From the NCBI RefSeq assembly GCF_002836775.1, contig NZ_PJAQ01000068.1:248001-312000 (forward strand): a stretch of 64,000 nt of DNA, written 5' to 3'. Position 1 is the first letter of the stretch, and each line of letters starts with the position of its first letter. Shown here piece after piece: positions 8,409-16,712 of the stretch. A program made the position numbers and the translations under genes. This stretch comes from Colwellia sp. 12G3. GTDB taxonomy: Bacteria > Pseudomonadota > Gammaproteobacteria > Enterobacterales > Alteromonadaceae. Under the pieces are notes generated by a model. The model was not told where the DNA came from, searched no databases, and saw only the letters and a list, made by a program, of their open reading frames with translations.

Positions 8409-9716
8409 TCAATACGTTTTATTAAGGTTTAGTAGCCATTTCTCCCACGAAAGCAGTGCACTTAATTTCTCTTTTTGGTAATCATATCTGTCATAATGAC
8501 GAGAAGAAACATCCTGTAAAGCATGATTTTGAAGGCGATCTCTCACTGATTTCTCAACACCCAACTCTCCCATTTTGGTCTTAATCGTTCGTCGAAAATC
8601 TTTCGGTTGGAATGGTTTTATACCTTGTTGTTTACAGTACCCCCTAATAGCTTGCGCCAGTGTTGATGTTGGCATTGGTTCATCTAAATTATACTTTTTA
8701 GGAAATAAAAGTTCACCTTCACCAGTCATCGCCAACAGCTCTTTTAGTTGTGTGATTGCTGATTCAACTAGAGGAACAAGGTGAACCTTTTTGTTCTTTG
8801 ATACATGACTTTGTATCGTCCAAACCCTATTTTCAAAGTCAATATCTGACCACCGTGCAACTGATAACTCATATGGTCTTTGCCCACCGGTAACTAGTAA
8901 TAACTTGATGAATTTTGCAACCTGAATTGAGAAATGATTGCCACTTAGGTTATGTAGGAGATCCGCGACTTCTTCCGTTGAAAGTACTCTATCACGAGGC
9001 TTTTCAGCTGATGATTGACGAGGTATAGACATAACGGGATTAACATCAACAAGGTACTTTTTTCCTCTATGGGTGTAGCGAGGATCGTTATCAAATTTGA
9101 TACCAAAATTGAAAGCACTCATGATATATGAACGAACTCGATTCGACTGAACTTCTGCTCCCCTCTGTATCAATCTACCTAAAATTTTACATACATCATT
9201 AGAAGTAATTTTCGATGCTTCTACTGATAAAAGTGACTTCATATTAGCTAATAATTCATGTTTAACTTGATTGAATGTTCGCTTACCTTCGAGTTTCATA
9301 TGACTTGTATAATCAGCAATAAGTTCAACAACAGTGCCTTTTTTTAGCATACTCTGTTGTTCTATTTCTTTTAATAATCTTTGTTCTTTTTGATACTGTT
9401 TAAGGCTCTTTTCACCATTCAAACTTTGAATAATCTTAGCCAAGTCACGCATTTTTTCACGTGCATTGGCTAGTGTTAATCCAATAGAATCATCACAAGA
9501 ATACCTACCGAGCACAGTAAATTCTCGTCTACCTTTATAGCGTTGGAGGACTCTAAAAATCATTGTTCCGGATGGGTTTATATTTAAATAGAGAGATCCT
9601 GTACCACGAGGTAAGTCTTCAACGGACACTAAAATATCATACTGATTATTTCGCTCTAATATTCCCTTAAAAGACTTAACTAACGCTTCAATATCTTGCT
9701 TTTTATCTATTCGCAT
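8409..9716 (-). CDS. Tyrosine-type site-specific recombinase (integrase)
   Basis: 435-residue integrase. The C-terminal catalytic domain shows the first arginine in TGGQRPYEL, the beta-hairpin lysine in SHVSKNKKVHLVPL, the second arginine box as QPKDFRRTIKT, the LQNHAL histidine, and the nucleophile tyrosine in SSRHYDRYDY. The usual HxxR histidine is lysine here (KDFR), a tolerated variant. ATG 9716 is chosen because GAGGTG lies 5-6 bases upstream; an upstream TTG is also in frame. It lies just inside the left candidate att sequence and precedes leftward genes of a small regulatory module. Confidence 0.9.
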   Translation of the reverse strand: MRIDKKQDIEALVKSFKGILERNNQYDILVSVEDLPRGTGSLYLNINPSGTMIFRVLQRYKGRREFTVLGRYSCDDSIGLTLANAREKMRDLAKIIQSLNGEKSLKQYQKEQRLLKEIEQQSMLKKGTVVELIADYTSHMKLEGKRTFNQVKHELLANMKSLLSVEASKITSNDVCKILGRLIQRGAEVQSNRVRSYIMSAFNFGIKFDNDPRYTHRGKKYLVDVNPVMSIPRQSSAEKPRDRVLSTEEVADLLHNLSGNHFSIQVAKFIKLLLVTGGQRPYELSVARWSDIDFENRVWTIQSHVSKNKKVHLVPLVESAITQLKELLAMTGEGELLFPKKYNLDEPMPTSTLAQAIRGYCKQQGIKPFQPKDFRRTIKTKMGELGVEKSVRDRLQNHALQDVSSRHYDRYDYQKEKLSALLSWEKWLLNLNKTY

Positions 9717-9758
9717 AATCACCTCAGACTTACCGTACAAAATTTATAAACGCGAGTT

Positions 9759-10214
9759 TTACGCCATATTTCTAATGTCATCAGCAATACTATCTATGGT
9801 AAATGATAGTTTTTTAGGGGAAAATTTTGACAATAGTTCAAGCACTTCAATCTTCCTTTTTTTATTAAAAACTGTATTGGTATCCTCGGTTTTTTTTAAC
9901 TGTGGAAGCTCAACAACACCTTTAATTTTAGTAAATTTATTGCTCGGTATTCTGCTTAAGATTTCTGTTCGCATTATTGAAATATGGCTAGGGTAATCGA
10001 AGCCAAAACGAACTATATTTTTAGCAATGGAGTGAACAAATACCTCACCTTCTCCCAAACTGAATGTATCCCCTTCAATAAGCCTAACTGTCTTAATTAA
10101 GCCTTCTTGCAAATGAATATCCACATGCACCGCTGAATTCATTATATGGACAACTTCTAACAAATCAGACCCGATCAAAATTGACTCCAAACGCTTTCTT
10201 GATAATGACAACAT
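9759..10214 (-). CDS. Enlarged CsrA-like RNA-binding protein
   Basis: 151 residues. The N-terminus, MLSLSRKRLESILIG, matches the first two strands of CsrA (ML-L-R-GE--IG pattern). Residues about 75-100, VRFGFDYPSHISIMRTEIL, match CsrA's last strands and helix, including the conserved RxE after the I/V-x-I/V strand. Normal CsrA is about 61 residues. Here roughly 45 residues are inserted between the two halves and a basic 50-residue tail follows. CsrA binds GGA motifs in mRNA leaders. GGAG lies 8 bases before ATG 10214, so I chose this start. It is transcribed divergently from an XRE-HNH gene across four operator-like sites. Confidence 0.6.
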   Translation of the reverse strand: MLSLSRKRLESILIGSDLLEVVHIMNSAVHVDIHLQEGLIKTVRLIEGDTFSLGEGEVFVHSIAKNIVRFGFDYPSHISIMRTEILSRIPSNKFTKIKGVVELPQLKKTEDTNTVFNKKRKIEVLELLSKFSPKKLSFTIDSIADDIRNMA

Positions 10215-10244
10215 AATTAATACTCCATGATATTCAAAATAAAT

Positions 10245-10262
10245 GTACACCAATTGGTGTAC
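10245..10262. promoter_or_regulatory. Operator site 1 (perfect 18-bp palindrome)
   Basis: GTACACCAATTGGTGTAC is a perfect palindrome 31 bases upstream of the CsrA-like start. It shares the ACCxxxxGGTGTAC core with three more sites in the same divergent intergenic region and probably binds the XRE-type protein encoded at 10400. Confidence 0.75.
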
Positions 10263-10290
10263 GTTTAATTTATTACATAGAACATTAGAT

Positions 10291-10308
10291 GTCAACCATT
10301 AGGTGTAC
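10291..10308. promoter_or_regulatory. Operator site 2
   Basis: GTCAACCATTAGGTGTAC matches 14 of 18 positions of the perfect palindrome at 10245, with the right half-site intact. It is nearly identical to the site at 10379. Confidence 0.65.
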
Positions 10309-10336
10309 ACACTAATGACAATATAAATTTAATAAC

Positions 10337-10354
10337 GAATACCAAAAGGTGTAC
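10337..10354. promoter_or_regulatory. Operator site 3
   Basis: GAATACCAAAAGGTGTAC keeps the ACC and GGTGTAC arms of the operator. The four sites are about 46, 46 and 42 bases apart, which puts them on roughly the same face of the helix. Confidence 0.6.
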
Positions 10355-10378
10355 AATAGTTCTTTGAATTGTTACAAT

Positions 10379-10396
10379 GTCAACCATTAGGTATAC
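10379..10396. promoter_or_regulatory. Operator site 4, overlapping the start region of the XRE-HNH gene
   Basis: GTCAACCATTAGGTATAC ends 3 bases before ATG 10400. Binding here would block transcription or initiation of the repressor-like gene itself, so autoregulation is likely. Confidence 0.65.
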
Positions 10397-10399
10397 AAA

Positions 10400-10906
10400 A
10401 TGAATGCTAAATATAGTCAATGGAATGAGCTATTAGATGAAGCGAAAATTGCTCACAATGTAAAAAGTGATGCTGCGCTTGCTAAGTTACTTGGTAAAAC
10501 AAGAAGTCATATATCAGCAGTACGGGTTGGTGATAAAAACCTGTCTATTGAAACTGCTGAGAAATTGTTTGTTCTATTAGGTATAGATATCGATGATTAT
10601 GTTCATAAGATTTTTATGCCCATTCGAAATGAAAAGAGCAAAGAAAGGCTTGAACCACAAATTAAAGAGCTCAGAGCTGCTTTACTTGAGCGTTCAGGAG
10701 GTATTTGTGAGCTATGTGAAAAGTTTATGCCTTTTTGCTTGCCTGATGGATCTCCGTATACAGAATTGGCATATATTGAACAAGGCGCCAGTGCTGATAA
10801 GTATCAAGCGTGTAACTTTGCTGCACTCTGCCCCAATTGTCACCGACAACTAGATGTACTAAAAAATAAGGCTGATATAAAAAGGCTACTAACTAAGATA
10901 AAATAA
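10400..10906 (+). CDS. XRE-family HTH protein fused to an HNH-type zinc/nuclease domain
   Basis: 168 residues. Residues about 20-65 (SDAALAKLLGKTRSHISAV then NLSIETAEKLFVLLGIDID) form a Cro/CI-type helix-turn-helix. Residues 97-150 hold two CxxC-type pairs, CELCEKF and CPNCHRQLD, with the latter's H giving an HNH-like finger. Such a fusion could be a repressor that also cuts DNA, or a repressor with a structural zinc domain. It faces the CsrA-like gene across four palindromic sites, and the last one touches its start codon, suggesting a phage-like switch. A terminator follows at 10943. Confidence 0.75.
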   Translation: MNAKYSQWNELLDEAKIAHNVKSDAALAKLLGKTRSHISAVRVGDKNLSIETAEKLFVLLGIDIDDYVHKIFMPIRNEKSKERLEPQIKELRAALLERSGGICELCEKFMPFCLPDGSPYTELAYIEQGASADKYQACNFAALCPNCHRQLDVLKNKADIKRLLTKIK

Positions 10907-10942
10907 ACAACCGTTAGCTATTCAATCCTATTTTCAAAACAG

Positions 10943-10972
10943 AGTGATTAAATTGAAGTAATCACTTTTTTT
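10943..10972 (+). terminator. Rho-independent terminator after the XRE-HNH gene
   Basis: AGTGATTA/TAATCACT with an 8-base loop is followed by seven T residues, 37 bases after the stop codon. A second hairpin, CAAAAGTCT/AGACTTTTG with AAGGA in its loop, follows at 10989-11013. Confidence 0.8.
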
Positions 10973-11178
10973 GAGCTCACAAGTACCTCAAAAGTCTACT
11001 AAGGAGACTTTTGCCAAGCACCCTATTAAATTCCTCGAATATCACGACTCCACTAAGGAATTGCTGAAGTTCTTTTAAAATTGGTGTAAAACTTTTCTAT
11101 ATTGATAGTTACAAAACAATGCCTAATACTATGATGCCCATTGGTATTGAGTGAGCGCAATGCATGAGAATATGCAGC

Positions 11179-11214
11179 TTATTTAGCAAAAGCTTCTAGT
11201 TCTTTCTGGTTCAT
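11179..11214 (-). pseudogene. Remnant of an IS256-type transposase N-terminus
   Basis: Leftward ATG at 11214 encodes MNQKELEAFAK then a TAA, followed in frame by AAYSHAL. The start of IS256-family transposases in related bacteria reads much like this (M-x-K-ELEAFAK-AA-S). Nothing of the rest of the enzyme remains, so this is at most a small fossil. Confidence 0.3.
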
Positions 11215-11283
11215 GTGTTTTACCTTTCTTTTGATACCACTCGGGTAACCTTATCGACATTAATAGGGCATGCAACATGACGA

Positions 11284-11375
11284 GGCGCACAATCAATGGC
11301 TTCGTCTAGAACTCCCCCGACCAACAAATTAAATAGATAAATCAAACAATCCTCGGCATCATCTAACACTACTGG
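11284..11375. repeat. Dispersed degenerate repeat, copy 1
   Basis: About 90 bases resemble 14732-14817, with shared blocks such as GGCGCACA, CTCGTCTA or TTCGTCTA, CCACCAA or CGACCAA, TAAATAGAT and CTCGGCATCA. Read leftward both copies encode a similar peptide (DAEDCLIYLFNLLV and DAENCWIHLFKSLV), so they are relics of one coding or mobile sequence. Apart from this and the transposase relic, 10973-11555 shows nothing clear. Confidence 0.5.
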
Positions 11376-11555
11376 AATGGATTACGGCTATTATTTTGCA
11401 TAGCACAAAGGTTAATACCATTATAATAATCAGACAGGCAAAACGATGTACTTGGGGACACACTTACCATTCAAAATAGGGTGATGGCCATTTTTGACAC
11501 GATTAAATGTTCCTATATCATTAGCCTAATATTACAGACCACATAAAGAAAAGAC

Positions 11556-12203
11556 ATGAACTCACATACAGATATTGATTTAGCAACGACAACCAAGTAC
11601 CACGCACAAGCACTGGCATACTACACGAAAGTACTGGCTGATTTTGAAGCAGGAAAAGTAAATAGACCTTTAGGCGTAAAATCAAAAAATTACCTGATGG
11701 CCTTATCAGAATTGCTGTTCAAAATAACCAAACTTCAAAAATTCTTCCCTGGCTCTGGCCATAATGACATTGTCGCCAATATTCATTTTCTAATGAATCA
11801 TCGCGACGTATCTCGCATAGAATATGAGGCCAACGCTAATGAAACACACTACGCATGGGACTTTGATGAAAAAGTAAGTGCACCAGTCAAAATAGAGAAA
11901 ATAGGTTATGAAGTCGTTGATAAAAGAAAAAGGTATTTTGTCCTATTAGAAAACGGAAACATCAAATTGGATAGCACCCCTGTGGCGTATAAAGAATTCT
12001 CAGAACAAGAAAAACACCACCACTCGAACACCCAACTTAAAGCAATTCCGGATGACTGGGCAATAGAGGTCAAAAGAGCCATTGAAGAATCACGCAAAGA
12101 TGGGCTGTACCTTCCAAATCACGATGGCAAGGTAAAACAGGTTCAAAAAGAGACAGACCACGATAACCTGCCTAGTAACGTGATATCTATCTTCAAAAAA
12201 TAA
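11556..12203 (+). CDS. Hypothetical protein
   Basis: 215-residue soluble protein with no signal peptide. The N-terminal third is helical (HAQALAYYTKVLADFEAG) and the C-terminus is polar and ends in NVISIFKK. I recognise no family. Its codon use and A-rich style resemble the neighbouring accessory genes. It stands alone between two non-coding stretches and is followed by a hairpin at 12211-12240. Confidence 0.65.
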   Translation: MNSHTDIDLATTTKYHAQALAYYTKVLADFEAGKVNRPLGVKSKNYLMALSELLFKITKLQKFFPGSGHNDIVANIHFLMNHRDVSRIEYEANANETHYAWDFDEKVSAPVKIEKIGYEVVDKRKRYFVLLENGNIKLDSTPVAYKEFSEQEKHHHSNTQLKAIPDDWAIEVKRAIEESRKDGLYLPNHDGKVKQVQKETDHDNLPSNVISIFKK

Positions 12204-12210
12204 CTATAAA

Positions 12211-12240
12211 AAATGATGTCCGCGTTAGCGTACATCATTT
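12211..12240 (+). terminator. Hairpin after the hypothetical gene
   Basis: AAATGATGT and ACATCATTT pair around a CGC-GTTA-GCG inner stem, 8 bases after the stop codon. The trailing T-run is short, so it may be a modest terminator. Confidence 0.55.
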
Positions 12241-12442
12241 CTATAAAAATACGCTAAGCGCATTTTTGTCTTGGTCCCAGCTGTGAAAGGTCCCTCCTCA
12301 TTGTAATGACATAATTAAAGTCATAACCCTTAAATGACGTGTTATTGTTAAGTAGTCGTCCTAGCAGATATCTTGCAATAATTGAGATAACATGAGAGAT
12401 GACACTATTTTTCAAAGTCAGAACATAAATAGAGGAATAATT

Positions 12443-12523
12443 ATGCCACCTGAACTAGAGGCCGCAATAAAAAGGGCTGAATTACAAAGAATGCTAAATA
12501 AAAAATTTGAAGATAGTCGATAG
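12443..12523 (+). CDS. Possible 26-residue peptide
   Basis: ATG 12443 is preceded by AGAGGA at proper distance and encodes a charged helical peptide (MPPELEAAIKRAELQRMLNK then KFEDSR). The ribosome site is good, but the frame is short and I recognise no homologue. The flanking bases 12241-12442 and 12524-12809 hold no other clear gene. Confidence 0.35.
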   Translation: MPPELEAAIKRAELQRMLNKKFEDSR

Positions 12524-12809
12524 TTTGAGAAATGACTTAAGTTAACATTATTATTTTTGTCAGGAATTCCCCTCACATCAGTTACAAAGAATATCTAACG
12601 ACTCAGGTATATAGAGTAAAAATAGAATTATTAACTATTCCAGAACTTTCTACAGAAAAGAAGATAATCACTGGAAAGATCTTGTGAAGTGTCATGAATC
12701 TGACAATAACGATGATTTGTAGAGGAAAATCTATTAGTGACATCGAGATAGAAGTATTATCTTTATTTAACACGGGATTAAATTTCGGTAAATATAAAAG
12801 GAAAAAACA

Positions 12810-13094
12810 ATGATCGAATTCAAAATTAAAGCAGTTTTAGGATTGTTTGGTTATCGCGTTATTAGCATTAAAGAAACAGTATTAGAGAGTAACGATTTTT
12901 ATTCAACAGGCGCAAAGTATATTCAAGATGATATGAACGACAATGGTGATAATGAATGGCTTCAATATATCCCAGATAGCTCTATCGGATATGAAGATGC
13001 TGGGGGTGTTTATGAATTCACGGGGACTGTTGAATACACTAAATTAGATATGATTGTTCATAACTCAAAAAGGATTAAATTATCAAATTTATAA
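12810..13094 (+). CDS. Hypothetical protein
   Basis: 94-residue acidic protein with AAAAGGA upstream of its ATG. The N-terminus is short and hydrophobic (IKAVLGLFGYRVI) but not a typical signal peptide. The remainder has a D/N-rich loop and beta-like strands (YEFTGTVEYTKLDMIVH). No family recognised. Confidence 0.55.
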   Translation: MIEFKIKAVLGLFGYRVISIKETVLESNDFYSTGAKYIQDDMNDNGDNEWLQYIPDSSIGYEDAGGVYEFTGTVEYTKLDMIVHNSKRIKLSNL

Positions 13095-13546
13095 TTGGCG
13101 AATGGGTAGCTTAAAATTAAATTAGGAGGGATCCTTAAAGTGAATTTTTTATTTTCAACTCCTATCTTTAATTAAAGGTAAATGTGAAATAATACACAAA
13201 TATAGATCTAGCTACTTCATATCGATGATTAATAGGTAAACGGTTTGCAGTTAAAGGAGCGATCCAAACAGGGCTGTTTGAACATGCTCTGGATTAACTA
13301 CCGCTTTATGCTCTGATCTGCCGTTAGTAACTCAACAGCTAATGTCAGTTCATGGCTACTTAACGCCCCTTAAGCCACTGTAAAATAAAACTTCTAGTTT
13401 ACTGAGCTTTGATATTAAATCGCCCACACATATAGCCTTAGCCATTACAATTGTCCACTAAGCCTTAAGTTGAACTTAATAGAGCAATAAAAAGTGATTA
13501 AGTAAGTTCACCAAGTAACTCCCTTTATTTATAATTAAAGTAAAAC
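13095..13546. other. Non-coding or decayed stretch
   Basis: No convincing gene. Read leftward, 13275-13390 gives a peptide-like stretch (SSHELTLAVELLTADQSIKR) interrupted by stops, perhaps a relic of a transposase or other protein. AGGAGGGATC at 13123-13132 resembles a ribosome site with no gene after it. Confidence 0.4.
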
Positions 13547-14380
13547 ATGATTACAAAAAAACAAAATAAACAGCAACAAGCCAATGAAAACTACAATAAA
13601 AAAGTCCATAATGGTGAATTGCATTTAATAAAAGCCCGGCTCAATAAAGAAGAAGCAAACTACGTTAACCAACTGAAACAGGAAAAAGGAATATCAACAA
13701 GCTCTAAAACTTTAAAACATATTATTAATGACTACTTTAAGGCACAACAGGAAACTGACATTAGTACTCATAAAGTTCAAGATGAATTGTCTTCAACTAA
13801 AATTGAAACTTTAGAGGGAGAGATAGCTAAGTTAAAGGAAGAAAACTCGGTACTTGTTGAAGAAAATGAACTATTAAAGCTGAATCTTTCAAAAATACCA
13901 TTCGAAGATAAACTAAAAAACTACTCAGTATTAATTATTCAAGAAGCATTAGATAAATCAGGCATTAAAGGCGAAATAAATTTCAGTCTTGGTGAGCTAC
14001 ACTTTCTTTGCACAGGCTTTCCAAAAGATATAGTTGACCTTTATCAAAATGATTTTTTCAATCTAATGGAGGTATTCATTCAAAAAGTAATAGATATAAA
14101 AGAAAAAAAAATAAAAACATACTTAGAAAAAACAGACACTAAAAACCGTGATGAATTAATACAGCAAGCAATTGAAATAAAAGAAGAAATAAAAGAAGGA
14201 ATAGAGTTTATGAACCTCGATGAAAATTTAATTAAGCCCATAACGGACGCTGCTTATCGTTCGTTCCGTAATATTTATCCCAATAATATTTCTATGATAA
14301 ATAATGAAGGTTTTTCTAGATGGTACATTAAAGCGATACAATCAACTATTGTAAAACTCCAATCGATTAGTCATGAATAG
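13547..14380 (+). CDS. Coiled-coil protein with a RHH-like N-terminal segment
   Basis: 277 residues. Residues about 28-65 (KARLNKEEANYVNQLKQEKG then SSSKTLKHII) look like a ribbon-helix-helix or MobC-like DNA-binding module: a short basic strand followed by two helices. Residues about 83-118 form a leucine-zipper-like coil (KIETLEGEIAKLKEENSVLV). The rest is helical. The layout resembles accessory DNA-binding proteins of mobile elements, such as transposition, mobilisation or partition proteins. No catalytic motif is present and the gene stands alone. Confidence 0.55.
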   Translation: MITKKQNKQQQANENYNKKVHNGELHLIKARLNKEEANYVNQLKQEKGISTSSKTLKHIINDYFKAQQETDISTHKVQDELSSTKIETLEGEIAKLKEENSVLVEENELLKLNLSKIPFEDKLKNYSVLIIQEALDKSGIKGEINFSLGELHFLCTGFPKDIVDLYQNDFFNLMEVFIQKVIDIKEKKIKTYLEKTDTKNRDELIQQAIEIKEEIKEGIEFMNLDENLIKPITDAAYRSFRNIYPNNISMINNEGFSRWYIKAIQSTIVKLQSISHE

Positions 14381-14827
14381 ATCAAAAAGTCGCAAGGTTA
14401 CCAAATATAGCCTTTCCCCACAAAACTATCATAAATTAATCACTGTAGACATAGTAATTAAACTTTTTAACTTAGCTATCTTTACCATTTACACTATTAA
14501 AAAATAAAATCAAAATAATTGTTAGGCTGACACTTGGCTTAATAATGTATCACAACGCCAACCTTAGCATTTTTTACCAATCAAAATGATGCAGGTAGCA
14601 CTTGAATTACCTAACTTTACTCAAGCGTTGTGTCTTACACGTAATAAACTTAAAATTAGTGAATATCATTCGATGAGGTAAACATGGCTTGAGTAGAGAG
14701 TATTACCCTTAGCCTACTCAAATATTTATATGGCGCACAGTCAAGGGCCTCGTCTATATCTCCTCCACCAACGACTTAAATAGATGAATCCAACAATTCT
14801 CGGCATCAGCTAACTACTTTTATTTAT
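14381..14827. other. Non-coding stretch with degenerate repeat copy 2
   Basis: No gene is evident. Bases 14732-14817 are the second copy of the degenerate repeat found at 11284-11375. The rest is AT-rich with no recognised structure. Confidence 0.45.
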
Positions 14828-15862
14828 TTAGTTAAAATAAAAATAAACACAAAAAATAATAACCATAACAAAGGCTAATAATTTATACTTTTCAGCTTTA
14901 TTATTAGACTCTTCAACTTTATTATTTACTATAGCCTGAGTTGCTAAACTTTCAATTTCATCGTGTAAAGATGAAATACGAGATTGAAAATGTTCCCTCA
15001 AACTTACTAGTGTTTCTGGTAGTCCTTTATTCAATATATCTTTAAACTCATTGCAAGTATTGTCATTATGGCTTTTGATCTCTCCAGCAAAAGCACTGGG
15101 GGTTGCACTCTCATAATCAGCTAATTTATAGATGAAAGGTCTATCTGATTCATGTCCAAGTGCTACACAAACAGGGATAGCAGAGTTTATAATTGCATCA
15201 ATGATAACCTCATTAGAAAACATGTTCATGGCTTCGTCTTCATGCCCCCCCCTATATAAAACTAATAAGTCAAAACCTTGCTGGTTATCATTGATATAAT
15301 CAGCAACTTGTTGTGAAGTTGAACAATTTTCATGTTGGAATTTACTAGAAAGTTGATCGTTAAGCTTTAATAAATCACCTGATATATTTGAATGCTCAGA
15401 AGTGAGAGCTAAGACGGATGTAATTAATTTAGGTAAAACATTTTTTTCTTTTTCGAAGTAACCTTTCGTACTGCAATATTTTTCTAATCTTCGTATGAGC
15501 AGTTGACGATCAGAGATACCAGTCTCCCTAATACCGCTGGCTATAATGGTTACAGAACCCCAGCGATTTATATATAAAGATTTTATAACAACGTCATATT
15601 TTGCAGAACAGGATTGATGAGGAAGTAAATTGGATAAAACGCTTTCCATTAGAGTTTTCTTTATTTGTATATTTATTTTACCGTCTTTATCACCTGTCTT
15701 AGCTGTCCCACTTAAAAATCCATTCCAAGAATCAGTGTCCTTATGAATAATTGAAATGCCAGATATGGTTAACCCTTCAAAGAAATCTAATTTGTCATCT
15801 AATACGTCAGTAATTTTTTCATACAATCCATCAAGGGTTAGCGTATTAGGTTTAACACCCAT
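14828..15862 (-). CDS. Exonuclease VII large-subunit-like (XseA-like) nuclease with a C-terminal membrane anchor
   Basis: 344 residues. Residues about 30-112 resemble the XseA OB-fold. The catalytic domain keeps all four residues known to be essential in ExoVII: Asp in TSEHSNISGD (Asp163), Arg in LYRGGHED (Arg204), and His and Asp in ALGHESD (His237, Asp240), followed by ATPSAFAGE like XseA's APTPSAAAE. True XseA is about 450 residues with a long coiled coil. Here the coil is shortened and ends in a membrane span (LLAFVMVIIFCVYFYF, 328-343). The start is coupled to the preceding small gene, 2 bases away. It is probably a membrane-tethered single-strand nuclease, perhaps for defence. No housekeeping context is nearby. 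Confidence 0.75.
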   Translation of the reverse strand: MGVKPNTLTLDGLYEKITDVLDDKLDFFEGLTISGISIIHKDTDSWNGFLSGTAKTGDKDGKINIQIKKTLMESVLSNLLPHQSCSAKYDVVIKSLYINRWGSVTIIASGIRETGISDRQLLIRRLEKYCSTKGYFEKEKNVLPKLITSVLALTSEHSNISGDLLKLNDQLSSKFQHENCSTSQQVADYINDNQQGFDLLVLYRGGHEDEAMNMFSNEVIIDAIINSAIPVCVALGHESDRPFIYKLADYESATPSAFAGEIKSHNDNTCNEFKDILNKGLPETLVSLREHFQSRISSLHDEIESLATQAIVNNKVEESNNKAEKYKLLAFVMVIIFCVYFYFN

Positions 15863-15864
15863 AA

Positions 15865-16083
15865 TTATTGAGCCTTTTTAAAGTTATCATCTAAAAAAGA
15901 CTTCAATTGTGCTGCCAGTACTCTAGCTTCAATACGTAAATTTATAACTATTTCTAGGTTTGCTTTATTAGCATTAATTTCTTTATCTAACAGGTTCTTA
16001 ATTTCTTGAAGTCTTCTTTCTTTATCTTGCCAGTCTTTCACGTCTGTTATTTCATTAACTTTATCTATTTCATCATTAACCAT
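15865..16083 (-). CDS. Small helical partner of the XseA-like protein (XseB-like?)
   Basis: 72-residue charged, wholly helical protein (DKERRLQEIKNLLDKEINAN). AGAGG lies 7 bases before the ATG. It is directly upstream of and nearly touching the XseA-like gene. In ExoVII a small helical subunit, XseB of about 80 residues, coats the coiled coil of XseA. Size, helicity and pairing suggest the same role here, but the XseB sequence signature is not visible, so homology is inferred from context. Confidence 0.6.
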   Translation of the reverse strand: MVNDEIDKVNEITDVKDWQDKERRLQEIKNLLDKEINANKANLEIVINLRIEARVLAAQLKSFLDDNFKKAQ

Positions 16084-16610
16084 ATATTACCTCTAAAAAA
16101 CAACTTCATATATCTGGATCGGGAACATCATATTTTATATGGAATAACAAGGCTAATAGTTTATGTACCTTTTTAGTGGTCGATTAATTTTGGTCACGGA
16201 TTTTTATTAAAGATAGTTAGCAAATGTTATTTAAATACATTACATCCTCTATATCTCTAGTTTAGGCAAGTTTAATTTGGCTTTTAAATAATACGGCAGA
16301 GCATATTCAGAAATTAACTTCCTCTAAATTTCCATTAAACCACGTCACTATCTGTTGCTTAGTTGCGCGCTTACTTTTATTCCAAACAAGTAACTTAATT
16401 TTGCTATCTACAGTATTGCGCTGATGAAGCAACCATTGAAAACAAATAGTTATCACGGTACGTCAGCCGGAATAAATCATACCCCCATGCCTAAGTTATT
16501 AACTTTAAAACCAATCAGCTATCTGTTGATTGGTTTGTCTGCCTTAACCTGAAATAAACAGAGTTCTGCAAATTCTCCCCCCAACCTCTATAAATATTGA
16601 TATGTAAAAA
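16084..16610. other. Non-coding stretch with decayed leftward coding traces
   Basis: No complete gene. A leftward frame around 16320-16440 gives SKIKLLVWNKSKRATKQQIV then WFNGNLEE without a start. A related block, ATCTGTTG followed by TTxGTT, recurs at about 16527-16545, suggesting a broken tandem copy. These look like relics. Confidence 0.35.
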
Positions 16611-16672
16611 TTGGACCAATATATTTTTAGCCCTTTCCCATTTTTGACTAAGTCTCTAGGTGATAGAAAATA
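16610..16672 (+). promoter_or_regulatory. Promoter A with an ATTGGACCAAT palindrome
   Basis: ATTGGACCAAT (16610-16620) lies upstream of TTGACT (16644-16649), a 17-base spacer and AAAATA (16667-16672). The same layout recurs at 16935-16995, so the palindrome probably binds a shared regulator upstream of sigma-70 promoters. Confidence 0.6.
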
Positions 16673-16712
16673 GATACCAATTAACAGGTTATTAAATTTT
16701 CAGGAGAAAACC

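Noticed and set aside
14828..15862. Ordinary chromosomal xseA
   Set aside because: About 100 residues shorter than XseA, has a C-terminal membrane span and lies in accessory DNA with a coupled small gene.
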